64,000 bases of DNA from Candidatus Iainarchaeum sp. (GCA_018304425.1 JAGVWE010000003.1:62001-126000); one strand, 5' to 3'. Positions 30,886-41,657 are shown, counted from the first letter of the stretch. Notes: generated by a model not told the origin, from the sequence alone. Translations and numbers: made by a program.

Positions 30886-33800
30886 TTACACCCGGATGGT
30901 CTTCCCACTTTCATGGTAGCGTTTCAAGGTGTAGGCTGCCAAGAAGGAAACGCCGATTTCGGCGAGGGCCGCGATGACGCCCAGGCCGAGCCTCGAGGAG
31001 AGGCCCAGCCACAGCGGCAGCGCGAAGGCCAGCAGGGCCAGGAAGGCCTGCACGAGTTTCTCGCGCTTCAAGTGCGTCGTCGACTTGGGCCCGGGCGGGA
31101 AGAACGCCCGCGCCTGCGAGTACACGAGGTAGGCGGCGGCCATGGCGCATACCAGCAGCAGGACCACGGCAAAGGGGCCGACCTGCTCGATGGCCTCGAT
31201 GGTGGGTTCCAGGGAACTCGAAATCGAGTTCAAGATCGAGCCGAACAAGTCCAGGGCGCTGAAAGACTTTTCCGCGGAAAGCTGTTCCTTGACGACTTTC
31301 ACGGCGTACACGCCCGGCACCTTCACCGTGAACTCGACCTTGCCCAGCTCGTCCGTGAGCGCCTCCAGCTTTTCGCCGTCCGGGGCCTCCGCGATGACGG
31401 TCGCGGCGCGGATGGTGTTGCCCAACTGGTTCCTGACTTCCACGACCTGCCGCTCGCCGATGGTCAACGACTGCTTCAAGGCAATCAGGAGTTCCTCGGG
31501 CTCCGAGCAGTCCGAGGCCTTGTCCCGGCAGGTGCCGTCCGCGCACTGGACCGTTTCCTCCGGACACTCGCAGTTGCCGGACTCCAGCGAACAACGCGCG
31601 CCGCGCTCGCAGTTGCTGATCAACCCCTCGCAGTCCCCGCACACGCAGGACTCGTCCAGGCCGCACACCCCATCCGCCTCGCAGGAAGCCGGCTGGCCGC
31701 AGAGCATGCTAGGCTTGCAGCTTCCGTCCGTGCACCGGTTGGTTCCGGCCGGGCAAGCCGCGACCGGCGAGCACTTGCCGCGCGCGTCCAGCACCGTTCC
31801 CTTTGGACAGGCACAGGCGCTCAACCGCACATTGCAGGCCACGGTGGAAGCACAGATGCCTTGCTTGCCGTCGCAGTCCCGGCACGAGCAGTCCTCGCTG
31901 GCCTCGCACACGCGGTCGTTGTCGCACAGCCGGGGAGAAGGCGGCTCGCTCACGGCCAGGTCCAAAATGAATTCCCCGAAACCCTGCTCGCCTTCCAAGA
32001 ACACGACCTTCAACCCGTTGGGCAGGCGCTCAATGCCTGCCGCCAGGTTGCTGCCCAACGCCTCGCTGAACTCGAATTTGATGCGTTCCGCGACCTTGAG
32101 CCGGCCCAGGGAAAACGAGAGCTTGTTGGGCGAGGGAAGCAGGTAACCGGGCTTTCCGGGCTTGTCCTTGCCGTAAATCCGCATGGAGGCCGGGGTCTTG
32201 ACCTTCAAGCCGATTTTTTTTGCGGCAAAGTTGGCCTGCGGTTGCTCAACTTCGAAGACCAGGTCGTCCACGGTCTTCAGGTCCTGCGCGGCCTTGAACC
32301 GGAAGTCCAGGGAAAACCTCCCGGAAGCCGAGTCCCGCACCGAGGACTTCAAGCTGTAGAACTGGCCGTTCACGAAGCGGTCCGAGTACTGCACCTGGAC
32401 GTTCTTGTTGCCACCCGAGACCCTGAGCTTCGCGCCCTCCGGCACCGGGACCCCATTGGCTTGGAATTCCACGCTGCCCTGCTGCAAGGGCTTTGAAAAG
32501 TTTTCAAAGGTCAGGTTGATCTTCATGTCCACGGGCCCCGGAACCAGCGAACAATCAGGGCGACAGCTGTTGTCCGCGCAGAGGTTGGTTCCAGGCAAGC
32601 AGCCGCCGGCCTTGCAGGTTCCGTCCGGGGCCAGCACGGTTCCGGTGGGGCAACCGCACAAGCCGGTTCCGGTTGAGCCCACGGTCTCGCCGAAGTAACG
32701 GCAGGCCGAGGCATCCACGCAGCCGTCCTTTTGGCTAGCACAATCCGAACAATTGCAGGCCTCCGTGGTTTCACACGCGCCGTCCCGGTTGCAGGGCAAG
32801 AAATTGCCGGAACCACAGTCCACCTTGCAGGTGTTGTCCAGGCAACGAGTCGTTCCCACCGGACAGCCTCCACCTACCGAACCGCAGTCCACCTTGCAGG
32901 TGTTGTCCGAGCACAGGCTCTGACCAACCGGACACTGCAAGGGGGGACCGCAATAGTCGCGGCAGCTGCCGTCCACACAGGCAGTTTTTCCAACCGGGCA
33001 AATAGGACAATTAACTTGACAAATCGGGGGCCCACAGTCCAGCCGACAGGCGCTGTCCGAGCACAGGGTTTGGCCGACCGGGCAGGGCCCGCAAAACGTG
33101 CGGCAGGTGTTGTCCGCGCAACGCGTTTGCCCTCCTGGGCAAGGCAAGCAGTTGCTTTTACAGGGGCCGGGACCTGGGTCGGGCGTGCACAGCCAACTGC
33201 ACGAGCCATTGGAGCATCTGGTTTTGGGCGGCAGGCAAGGCGGGCCCGAACCGCAGTCGGCTTGGCAAGTATTGTCTTCACAGCGCTGTAAACCATTGGG
33301 GCAGGGCAGGCATTCGACAAAAATCCCGGTGCAGGGTCCGGGCCCGCAATCGGTTTGACAACTATTGTCTCCGCACAACTGCTGGCCCGGTGGGCAGGCA
33401 CCGGTTCCGCAGTCCGGCCGGCAGACATCGTCCGCGCACAAGGCTTGCCCGAGCTGGCAGGGGCCACAGAATTCCCTGCAGGAACCGTCCAGGCATGGAA
33501 TCCTTCCAGGGGGACAGGACGGACAGTTCACCTGGCAGGGACCTGGCCCCCGGCCGCTGCCGCAATCAAAGCGGCAAACGTTGTCCTCGCACACCTTCTT
33601 GGGAGGCAAACAGGGCTCGCCCCCACCCGGCCCACAGTCGACCTGGCAGGAACCATTGGCGCACCGGTTCAGGCCGGGCAGGCAAGGCACGCAGTTGACC
33701 TGGCAGGGACCCGGCCCACAATCCAGCCGGCAGGAGTTGTCATTGCATGTTTGGCTGGGTGGCGTGCAAGCCTGGCCCTGGCATTGGCTGGGAGGCTGGC

Positions 33801-36800
33801 AGGTGCCATCCAGGCAACGCGTCAACCCCTCTGGGCAGGGAAGCGATTGGCAGTAGGGGCTGCAGCTCCCGTCCACGCACAAACCGCTGCCCGGCGGACA
33901 GGACTGGCGCGGGCAACGGCCTGGGGCCGCGCATTGATTGCAGCCCTCGCACAAAACCGTTCCCTGGCTGCACTCGCAGACATTGGCGGCGGGGAGTTCG
34001 CCGGAAAGCATGGCCAAGCCGTTCACGCAGGGGCTTGACGAGCCCACGGGGCAGGGAGTGATGAGGGGCAGCAACCGGCTTTGGAGGTTGCCGCGAACCA
34101 CTGAGTAAAGGGAGAGGGACGACTGCTGGAGCTTGAGTTCTGCCAGGACATAGGCGTTGCCGCTGGACTGGGTTTCGGTGGCAAGAACGGTGGGCATGGA
34201 AGTGAGTTGCCCGTTAAACAAGGGAAGGGCTCTATTCGAAGCGTCGACGAGTTGCAGCATGCATTGGGGGACGGCTGGCCGGGTCAGGCAATAGTCGATG
34301 AACTTCACGGAATAGTGGCGGAGGCCGCGGGTGCCGAGGACATTTCCCTTCTGGGCAAAGGCGTCTTGGCTGGGGCAGGAGGCCTTGGTCAGCCCTTCCC
34401 AGGGGGTGGCGCGCAGGCAGGCGTTGCCCTGCAGCTTGCAGTACAAGGCAGGCAAACCGTTTTCTTCGAGCAAGGCCCAGTCCACGGCGCCCGCGCAGTG
34501 CAGGAGGGGTGCGGCTTGCAGGGGCACGCTTGGCTCCACGTAAAACGCCGTGACGCTGTTCAAGCCCGAGTTCCCGGGCATGGGCTGGGAGTAGGCAACC
34601 AGGATGTTTTCGCGGCCTTCCCTGGCCAGCTGGTTTTTGGCGGGTTCCGCGCACTTCGCTCCCTGGATGCAGCTGCTGGGCTGGCCAAAGCAGTCGCTGC
34701 AGGAACAGTTCTCGTTGACTTCGCATAGCTTGTTTTCATTGCAAGGCAGGCTTCCCTGGTTCGCGCCTGGGCAGGCCGTCGCGCACAAGCCGGTGGGGCA
34801 GCGCGTGGTGCCGGGCGGGCAGTTGCTGTTGGTGGGCTGGTTGAGTTTTTCCTGGCAGGCCAGTGGGACTTCCATGGTTTGCTGGGTGCAGTCCACTTCG
34901 AGGGGAATCAGGTAGCTTTGCACGCTGGCCGTGGGCGGCAGCCCGATCACGGGCGGCATGCCTCCGGGGAAGAGGAAGGAAGTCAGGAGGTTGACGAAGT
35001 TGTTGCCGCTGCATTCCGTGAAATCGTCCGCGCCGTTGAGGTTGTTGTCGTCCAAGCCGTTGTTGCAGGTGCCGACGAGGAAGGGCCGTGCAAGGAAGTT
35101 GCCCGCGGACTGGTTGAGTTGCACGAGCAGGAGCAGGAGGTCTCCTTGCTTGGCCTGGCTAGTGTCGAGGAAGGACTCGTAGGAAGGCGTGGAGCCCAGG
35201 GCCAGGGGAGTGGAACCCGGCGGGTCGAAGGCATTAGGGGGAACTGTCCAGGGGCTGGACTGGCCTGGATTGTCCGATGGCTGCCGGGAGTAGGGGGGCA
35301 CTGAACCGGCTGGGACCAGGATCCAGGCCGCGCCCGTGAAGGGCAGGACAAAGTGGGAGTCCAGGTAGTTGAAGGAATTCGGCGAGCGGAACAAGAGGGT
35401 GATGGCGGCCGGCAACTTCATGAACATATTCATGATGACGGGCATGGGCAGGCCAGAAAAACAGGAGTTGCCTGGCAGGGTGAGCTGGCCGAGGGCGCCT
35501 GCGTTCACCGTGGTGGGGCAGCTGATGCCCAACGGCTTGGCATCGATGAGGAAGGTGTTGGTCCAATAGGCTTGGGGGTTCGAGCAGCCCTGCACGGCCG
35601 GGCAGTCCGAGCAACCGCAGCCCTCGCCGTAATTGCAGGCGTTGTCGTAGTTGCAGTAAGCGGAAACGTTGAGGGGGTTGGCAATCGTGTTGAGTTGCAG
35701 GCGCACCCGGGTCCTGCCGCTGAACGCGGAATTCTGGGGGCAGATTTTGATGCCGGGCTGGAGGATGCTGGTGCCGCCCGGGGTGGGCAACTGCGTGTAC
35801 GTGGTTCCGGGGTTGGTGGGGCTTGAAATGAGGGGGCCCATGATGCGCAGCACTTTGTCGGTGGAGTCTGCGATGGAAATCTGTTGGAGCGAGAAATGGG
35901 GGCTGGTGAGGGAAGCAACCGGCGGCGTGTAAGAATAGGTGACGGTTATGCTTGCCGTCAGGGTGTAGGCCGGGATGGTTCCGCCGGGACCGATGGCGTT
36001 CGGGTTTCCAGAGCTTGGCAGGCTGGTTTGGGCTGGGACGGTGGCTGAAACCGTGACGGTGTTCTGGCCCGGGCTCAGCGAAACGTTCCGGGTCATGGAG
36101 CCGTTTCCTTGGCCGGTAACCTGCACCGAGTTGTTGACGGCCAGCGAGTAGGACAAGGGGCTGGGGGACGTGAGGGTGAATGCGATGGGAATCGTGGCCG
36201 TGGTGAAGGAGGCATTGTTTGCCGGGGAATTGATTACGAGGGTGGGGGTGGTGGGCGCATTGTACCAGATACGGTGCCAGCGGTAGGCCCAGGCTCCGTC
36301 CCGGGCCTTGGCGTACAAGCGGAGGATGTTCGAGCCCGGGTTCAGGCCGGAAATGGTTTTCTGGAACGAGCCGCGTCCATAGCCGGCGTAAAGCTGTTTT
36401 CCATTCAACTGAATGGTGTAGTAAAGGGGACTGGGCCGCGTGCGCAGGTCGTCAATGAAGAAGCTGGCGTTGATGACCGAACTGGTGAACCGTTGGTCGG
36501 GGTAGGGAGAGAGGATGGATGTGGTAACCCGGTTGGAGGTCATGGGTGGCGTGGGAAAGGAGGGAAGGGAGGGATTCGGGAAGGGCAGGGAGGACGGGGG
36601 CAGGTTGATGCCCTGGAGGTTCAGTACGAGGGGCTTGCCGCTTTTTTCCCTGCTGGCAAGGTGGCCGGAACCGCTGCCGGAGCCACTGGAGCTTCCTTCT
36701 TCGACTACTATGTAAACGGTGTCGGAAGCCGTTTTGTCCAAATAGGTGGCCTGGACCCGAATGGGAATGCTTCCGGTCTCGGTCAGGGCCAGGGGCACCT

Positions 36801-39800
36801 CAAAGCGCTGGCCGAACAAGGGCAGCTCACCCAGGAACTGGTCGTTGACGAACAATTGAATACTGGCTCGCCCGGCTTCCGCGCCTTCCACGGTTCCGGA
36901 TAGTTCAATGCCGGCCACGGGCGGGGAAGCGCCGTAGCCGTGGGAAGCGTTTTCCGCCACGAAGTTCTCGTAGTTGGCCGCGAGGACCAAACCGTCAGCG
37001 GGGGAAAGGATTTGGACGCGGAGCGGAACCGGCGGCGGTGACCTGGGCTGGTCATAGGTTACGTGGATGGTGTGGCTTGCCGCCAGCTGATCGGCGTTCA
37101 GGGCTTCCGCCGTGATTGTGTTTTCCCCGGGCACGAGGCCAACGGCGGCTGAAAAGGTCCCTGCCTGGTTCACGGCAAACGATTGAACGGGCTGGAAGTT
37201 CACGAAGAGGGTGAGGGAAACCGCGTTCGTGGCCTTGATGGATACCTGAGCCAGGTGGCTACCGGTCCGGGTTTTGTCGGCGGGCGCGACCAGGGTCACG
37301 GTGGGAGGTTCGACCGGCGGAGGCTGCTTGGTCCGTACTGGCTCATAGGTCACGGAGTAAATCGTGCTGCCCTTGTTTCCCCTGGCATCGCTTGCCTCAA
37401 ACCGGAAGGAGTTCAGGCCCTCGGACAGGCTCACGCCCACGGAAAAGTTTCCGGCCGCGTCCAAGGGCACGGAGGAGACTTGGTTGCTTCCCTTGAAGAC
37501 CTGCACGAGCGGGGGCTCGACTTTCACGTTGTCGGAAGCGTTTCCACTGATAAGAAAACTGGGTTCCGAGGTCCTGGTTTGCGTGGACGAGAAGAGAATG
37601 CGGGGTTTCTCCTCGTCAATGAAGGGGAGGAATGGCTGCGAGCGCGTGACCGCAACGGATTGGTATCCGGTGTTGCCGGCCTTATCCAGGGCTGCGACCG
37701 TGATGAGGTTGGAGCCCAGTAAGAGGGCTACGACGCCTGCAAAGGTTCCATTGGAAACCGCCACGGTGAGGGGTTGGCCGCCGTTCACCGTAATCCAGGC
37801 CGAGTCCCGGATTGAAACATTGTCCCTGACCTCGCCCGTGACTTCGATGGTGGCGGATTCCGTGGACGCATTGCTGGCCGGGCTCCGGATGAAGATGCTG
37901 GGGGGCAGGTCGTCAACGGGTTCCCAGGGTGGCTTGGGCCCCAATGGGTTTCTGGCCACCGTGAATTCCGTGACTGCCGCGTTTCCCGAGGCATCTGTGG
38001 CCGTGAGCTGGAATGCGTTGGAGCCCAACTGCAAGTTGCTCACCGTGTTGAAATGGCTGGTCGCGTCCAGGGCCAGCGGAGTTGGGCTGCCGCCGTTCAC
38101 GCGCAAGGAAAGGCCACCGAGGCCTTGGCCGAGGCTTCGGTTGTCGGTAACTTTTCCCTTGACTTCGATGGCGGTTTCCTGGGTGTGCAAGCCGTCCGCG
38201 GGGCTCGAGATCACGATGACAGGCGCTATGTTGTCGGCTTCGACGTAGAACACGGTCAAAGAAGTGGTTGCTGTGTTGCCGGCCAGGTCCCGGGCGCGCA
38301 CCGAGAGGAGGTTGGAGCCAGGCACCAGGGAAATCGGGAGCGAGGAAAATAGCGCGCCCTGGGGGATGAGGGAAAGCAGGGGACCGTTGTTCACGTTGTA
38401 CGCCAGAGAGGCGATGCCGACATTGTCGATGGCCGAGCCCCTCAATGTCGCTGTGGACGTGAGGAGGGTTTCCCCGTTCAAGGGGCTTGAAATGCTGACG
38501 ACCGGTGGTTGGTCATCCTCGCCTGGCGGGGGGGTAATGGACACGCGGTAGAAGGTAATCGTTGCATTGGATGTGTTGGCCAGGGAGTCCGCTACCGTCA
38601 TGCGCAGGGTGTGCTGTCCCTCGGAGAGGTTGGAGAGCGTGAAGGAAAAGGCCGGGGTCGGGGCCAGGACTTGTTGGACTCCATTGTCCAGGCTATAGCT
38701 GATGAAGGAGAGGCCGCTGGCATCACTGGCCGTGCCGGTCACGGTCAAAAACGAGCTGGTGAAGCTGGCGTTGTTTGCGGGTTGCGTAATCGCCAGGATG
38801 GGACCGTCCTTGTCAACGGGGGGCACAATGGCGGCTTCATAGGTTATGGAAAGCAGGCGCGTGGTCTTGTTGCCGGCCTCGTCCTGGGCTGCTAGGGAAA
38901 GGGTGTTGGGGCCCGGGGTCAAACCCATTACCATAACGCGGAAAGCGTTGTTGGTCACAGGGTACAGCGTGGACGCGCTTCCGTTCAAGGAAAGGCCGAT
39001 GGTGGTCATCGTTGAGCGGTCATCGGAAACGCTGCCGGCCACATTGACTTGGGACTGGGAAACAATGGCTCCATTGACCGGCTCGGCAACGGTCAATGCC
39101 GGGGCAACCGTGTCAGGTACGGCAAATGAAACGGAGAGGCTGTGGCTGGTGCGGTTGCCGGCCGCGTCCTGGACCATGAAGGAGAGGTTGTTGGTGCCGA
39201 CTGCGAGGCCGAAAACCTCGAAGTCGAAGGCATTGTTGGTAACCGGGTAAACCTGGGGCGGACCGTTGTTCAGCCGTGCTTCGACTGCCAGGGTTCCGGG
39301 CCGGTCATCCGAGGCATTGCCCTTGACCTGCACTTTGTTCGTGGACACGGTTTCCCGGTCAAGGGGCTGCGTGATTTCCAGGAAGGGGGCCACAATATCT
39401 TGTGGGGGCGTTGACACCGCGTCGCGGAAATAGGTTTGGGTGTTGCTTCCCTGGTTGCCCTGTGTGTCCAGGGCCATCACTTCCACGGCATAGGCTCCCA
39501 CGGTGGGCATCAGCAGGGGAAATGAAAAAGTTGCCGACACCGGCAGGTTTTGCAGGGTGCCCCCGTTCACGCGGAAGGCAAGGGAAGCAAGGCCGCTGGA
39601 ATCACTAGCCGTGCCAGCAATGGGCAGGGACGCGTTGGTTGTCCGGAAGCCGTTGGGTGGAGTGGTGAACGTGATTTCGGGGGCAAGGGTATCGGGCTTG
39701 GCATAGGTTACGGTCAAGGCAGCGGTGCCGGTGTTGTTGGCTGCGTCCTTGGCCCTCACGACCAGGGCGTTAAGCCCTTCTGCCAGGGCGAGGTTCGCGG

Positions 39801-41565
39801 AAAATGCGCCAGTGACTGGGTTGAAGGCGATGCTGGTCTGGGGGCCGTTGTTCAAGGAATAGGTCATGACCGATAGGCCCCTGTTGTCCGTTGCAACGCC
39901 GGCCAGGGGGATGAAGGGAGTGGAAACCGTGTCCAGGTTTTTGGGCGTTGAAATGCTGATGACCGGGGCTTGCTCGTCGGGAGGGGGAGGCGTGGGCAGG
40001 AATTGCACGCGGGTAATCGTCACCTGGTTGGATTGCCCGGTGTTTCCAGCCGCGTCCACGGCGGTGGCCAGAACCTGGTTGGCGCCCAGGGCCAGGTTGA
40101 CGGAGGCGGAAAACAATCCACCGTTTACCGGAACCGGTGCCTGGGCCACGCCGTTTACTTTGGGGGTAATGGAGGCAAGGACGGAAACATTGTCGGTTGC
40201 GGTTCCTTGTATGCCCATCGAGTCCGTGGAAACCGTGGGGTTGCCAGTGGGCGAGGTGATGGCAAGGGTGGGCGGCAGATTGTCCAGGGGCGTGTAGGTG
40301 ATAGTGGCCGTGAACCTTCCCTCGTTGCCTGCAGCGTCCAGCGCGGTGAGGGTCAGGGTGTTGGAACCAGGGGCAAGGTTGACTTCAAAGCCGAAGCTTC
40401 CATCCACTTGGTTGACAGCGCGGTTGAAGGAATAGGATAGCGCCCCGCTGACGGCCACGTTGACGTTCGAGGGCTTGGAGGCATTGTCTTGGACCGTGCC
40501 GGTGAGGGTGAGGGGCGTGGTGGTCGTGGCGGCTGGCGCGGTCAAGCTGATGACGGGGGGCAGGGTATCGTTTGGAGGTGGAGGGCTTGAATCCTGCTTG
40601 GTGAGGGTAAGGAGGATGACTGGGCTGGCGTTCCCGCTGGAGTCCATGGCCCAGAGCTGGAGGGCATTGGTTCCGTTGACGAGGCCGCTGACCGCAAACG
40701 AATAGGCTCCGGCGCTGATGGGCACGCTGACTTCGGGGCCCGCGTTGAGTTTGTACTGGATGGCGGCAAGGGCTACATTGTCGGTGGCGGTGCCGGCAAC
40801 CATTACCGTTGCCGTGGAAATCACGGAGTTGTCGGCTGGGCTGGAGACCGTGAACTGGGGGGGAATGTCGTCGGCGTGGGTGAGGTGGAGGACGGCCATT
40901 CCCATGTTGTTGGCTGCGTCCTTGGCCGTGACGGTAATGGTATTGGGCCCGAAGGCGAGGGTAACCGGGAAGCCAAAAGAGCCATTGGAGGCCGTGGCGG
41001 GAAAGTTCTGGCCTGCGCTGGTGGAAACGGTTAGGAGGGTGATGGGTCCGGCGTTGTCTGAAACCGTGCCCGTGACCATCACCTGAGAAGTGCGGAGGAC
41101 CGCGTTTTCAAAGGGGCTGGTGAAGTCGATGACCGGGGGAAGGGTGTCTGTGGTCGGAACCTGCAGGGTGAGGGTGTGCGTGGCCGTGGAGGTTGCATTG
41201 CGGCTGTCCCTGGCCGTGAAGGAAAAGGTGTTGGTGCCTGCCTGCAGGAAAAAGGGGTAGGAAAAAACCGGGCTGTCGATGGGGTATTGGCTGGGCTGGG
41301 TGGGTTGGCCGTTGCGGTTGACCAAGAGGGTGCCGGGAAAGGCAAAGGATGCAGGTGGGTTGATTTCAAAGTCGACGAGCTGGGGGGAACTGGTTGCGGC
41401 AGAGTTGTTGGGCGGGTTGGTCACGACGAGCGTGAATTCCGGGAGGGGCTGGATTTGGAAATAGAGCTTGCCGGGCTTGTACTGGGGGGCGGCGTAGGCC
41501 GCGGAAGACAGGAGTAACACCGCTGCCAAGAAGCAGACTAGGCCCCTGCCTGTCCATGCGTTCAT
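30886..41565 (-). CDS. Giant multidomain surface protein (3,559 residues)
   Basis: Signal peptide ends AAYA. Residues up to about 1,700 hold about 18 Ig-like repeats with the pattern PP-I-I-x-SP, V-x-G-x-x-x-D-N, N-x-L-x-x-x-A-x-D-x-x-GN (Big-type adhesin repeats). From about 1,950 on comes a Cys-rich region: roughly 18 knots of form C-x-D-x-x-C-x-x-DC and five motifs of form C-x5-C-x5-C-x-CSDC. A beta domain and Ig-like segment follow, then a C-terminal region with two or three transmembrane helices and a short basic tail. This is likely an adhesin or cell-contact protein. No frame breaks over 10.7 kb. Confidence 0.9.
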   Translation of the reverse strand: MNAWTGRGLVCFLAAVLLLSSAAYAAPQYKPGKLYFQIQPLPEFTLVVTNPPNNSAATSSPQLVDFEINPPASFAFPGTLLVNRNGQPTQPSQYPIDSPVFSYPFFLQAGTNTFSFTARDSRNATSTATHTLTLQVPTTDTLPPVIDFTSPFENAVLRTSQVMVTGTVSDNAGPITLLTVSTSAGQNFPATASNGSFGFPVTLAFGPNTITVTAKDAANNMGMAVLHLTHADDIPPQFTVSSPADNSVISTATVMVAGTATDNVALAAIQYKLNAGPEVSVPISAGAYSFAVSGLVNGTNALQLWAMDSSGNASPVILLTLTKQDSSPPPPNDTLPPVISLTAPAATTTTPLTLTGTVQDNASKPSNVNVAVSGALSYSFNRAVNQVDGSFGFEVNLAPGSNTLTLTALDAAGNEGRFTATITYTPLDNLPPTLAITSPTGNPTVSTDSMGIQGTATDNVSVLASITPKVNGVAQAPVPVNGGLFSASVNLALGANQVLATAVDAAGNTGQSNQVTITRVQFLPTPPPPDEQAPVISISTPKNLDTVSTPFIPLAGVATDNRGLSVMTYSLNNGPQTSIAFNPVTGAFSANLALAEGLNALVVRAKDAANNTGTAALTVTYAKPDTLAPEITFTTPPNGFRTTNASLPIAGTASDSSGLASLAFRVNGGTLQNLPVSATFSFPLLMPTVGAYAVEVMALDTQGNQGSNTQTYFRDAVSTPPQDIVAPFLEITQPLDRETVSTNKVQVKGNASDDRPGTLAVEARLNNGPPQVYPVTNNAFDFEVFGLAVGTNNLSFMVQDAAGNRTSHSLSVSFAVPDTVAPALTVAEPVNGAIVSQSQVNVAGSVSDDRSTMTTIGLSLNGSASTLYPVTNNAFRVMVMGLTPGPNTLSLAAQDEAGNKTTRLLSITYEAAIVPPVDKDGPILAITQPANNASFTSSFLTVTGTASDASGLSFISYSLDNGVQQVLAPTPAFSFTLSNLSEGQHTLRMTVADSLANTSNATITFYRVSITPPPGEDDQPPVVSISSPLNGETLLTSTATLRGSAIDNVGIASLAYNVNNGPLLSLIPQGALFSSLPISLVPGSNLLSVRARDLAGNTATTSLTVFYVEADNIAPVIVISSPADGLHTQETAIEVKGKVTDNRSLGQGLGGLSLRVNGGSPTPLALDATSHFNTVSNLQLGSNAFQLTATDASGNAAVTEFTVARNPLGPKPPWEPVDDLPPSIFIRSPASNASTESATIEVTGEVRDNVSIRDSAWITVNGGQPLTVAVSNGTFAGVVALLLGSNLITVAALDKAGNTGYQSVAVTRSQPFLPFIDEEKPRILFSSTQTRTSEPSFLISGNASDNVKVEPPLVQVFKGSNQVSSVPLDAAGNFSVGVSLSEGLNSFRFEASDARGNKGSTIYSVTYEPVRTKQPPPVEPPTVTLVAPADKTRTGSHLAQVSIKATNAVSLTLFVNFQPVQSFAVNQAGTFSAAVGLVPGENTITAEALNADQLAASHTIHVTYDQPRSPPPVPLRVQILSPADGLVLAANYENFVAENASHGYGASPPVAGIELSGTVEGAEAGRASIQLFVNDQFLGELPLFGQRFEVPLALTETGSIPIRVQATYLDKTASDTVYIVVEEGSSSGSGSGSGHLASREKSGKPLVLNLQGINLPPSSLPFPNPSLPSFPTPPMTSNRVTTSILSPYPDQRFTSSVINASFFIDDLRTRPSPLYYTIQLNGKQLYAGYGRGSFQKTISGLNPGSNILRLYAKARDGAWAYRWHRIWYNAPTTPTLVINSPANNASFTTATIPIAFTLTSPSPLSYSLAVNNSVQVTGQGNGSMTRNVSLSPGQNTVTVSATVPAQTSLPSSGNPNAIGPGGTIPAYTLTASITVTYSYTPPVASLTSPHFSLQQISIADSTDKVLRIMGPLISSPTNPGTTYTQLPTPGGTSILQPGIKICPQNSAFSGRTRVRLQLNTIANPLNVSAYCNYDNACNYGEGCGCSDCPAVQGCSNPQAYWTNTFLIDAKPLGISCPTTVNAGALGQLTLPGNSCFSGLPMPVIMNMFMKLPAAITLLFRSPNSFNYLDSHFVLPFTGAAWILVPAGSVPPYSRQPSDNPGQSSPWTVPPNAFDPPGSTPLALGSTPSYESFLDTSQAKQGDLLLLLVQLNQSAGNFLARPFLVGTCNNGLDDNNLNGADDFTECSGNNFVNLLTSFLFPGGMPPVIGLPPTASVQSYLIPLEVDCTQQTMEVPLACQEKLNQPTNSNCPPGTTRCPTGLCATACPGANQGSLPCNENKLCEVNENCSCSDCFGQPSSCIQGAKCAEPAKNQLAREGRENILVAYSQPMPGNSGLNSVTAFYVEPSVPLQAAPLLHCAGAVDWALLEENGLPALYCKLQGNACLRATPWEGLTKASCPSQDAFAQKGNVLGTRGLRHYSVKFIDYCLTRPAVPQCMLQLVDASNRALPLFNGQLTSMPTVLATETQSSGNAYVLAELKLQQSSLSLYSVVRGNLQSRLLPLITPCPVGSSSPCVNGLAMLSGELPAANVCECSQGTVLCEGCNQCAAPGRCPRQSCPPGSGLCVDGSCSPYCQSLPCPEGLTRCLDGTCQPPSQCQGQACTPPSQTCNDNSCRLDCGPGPCQVNCVPCLPGLNRCANGSCQVDCGPGGGEPCLPPKKVCEDNVCRFDCGSGRGPGPCQVNCPSCPPGRIPCLDGSCREFCGPCQLGQALCADDVCRPDCGTGACPPGQQLCGDNSCQTDCGPGPCTGIFVECLPCPNGLQRCEDNTCQADCGSGPPCLPPKTRCSNGSCSWLCTPDPGPGPCKSNCLPCPGGQTRCADNTCRTFCGPCPVGQTLCSDSACRLDCGPPICQVNCPICPVGKTACVDGSCRDYCGPPLQCPVGQSLCSDNTCKVDCGSVGGGCPVGTTRCLDNTCKVDCGSGNFLPCNRDGACETTEACNCSDCASQKDGCVDASACRYFGETVGSTGTGLCGCPTGTVLAPDGTCKAGGCLPGTNLCADNSCRPDCSLVPGPVDMKINLTFENFSKPLQQGSVEFQANGVPVPEGAKLRVSGGNKNVQVQYSDRFVNGQFYSLKSSVRDSASGRFSLDFRFKAAQDLKTVDDLVFEVEQPQANFAAKKIGLKVKTPASMRIYGKDKPGKPGYLLPSPNKLSFSLGRLKVAERIKFEFSEALGSNLAAGIERLPNGLKVVFLEGEQGFGEFILDLAVSEPPSPRLCDNDRVCEASEDCSCRDCDGKQGICASTVACNVRLSACACPKGTVLDARGKCSPVAACPAGTNRCTDGSCKPSMLCGQPASCEADGVCGLDESCVCGDCEGLISNCERGARCSLESGNCECPEETVQCADGTCRDKASDCSEPEELLIALKQSLTIGERQVVEVRNQLGNTIRAATVIAEAPDGEKLEALTDELGKVEFTVKVPGVYAVKVVKEQLSAEKSFSALDLFGSILNSISSSLEPTIEAIEQVGPFAVVLLLVCAMAAAYLVYSQARAFFPPGPKSTTHLKREKLVQAFLALLAFALPLWLGLSSRLGLGVIAALAEIGVSFLAAYTLKRYHESGKTIRV

Positions 41566-41589
41566 GATTAACCCTTACCCCGTAAATTG

Positions 41590-41623
41590 CTATTAAATAA
41601 TTCATTATGCCAATATAAATGGA
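41590..41623 (-). promoter_or_regulatory. Promoter region of the giant surface protein gene
   Basis: Two A/T boxes on the minus strand: CCATTTATATTGG (41611-41623) and GAATTATTTAATAGC (about 41590-41604). The first is better placed for a start site about 20 bases before the ATG at 41565. Confidence 0.5.
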
Positions 41624-41657
41624 TTGCCTTGGCTGGACGGCGTCTCCTGGAAGGCTT

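Noticed and set aside
33000-34000. CRISPR array
   Set aside because: The regular repeats here are codons of Cys knots and vary in length and sequence; no identical repeats with unique spacers occur.
30868-38900. Several long plus-strand frames within the giant surface gene
   Set aside because: They mirror the repetitive Cys/Gly-rich coding of the minus strand, and have no start signals.
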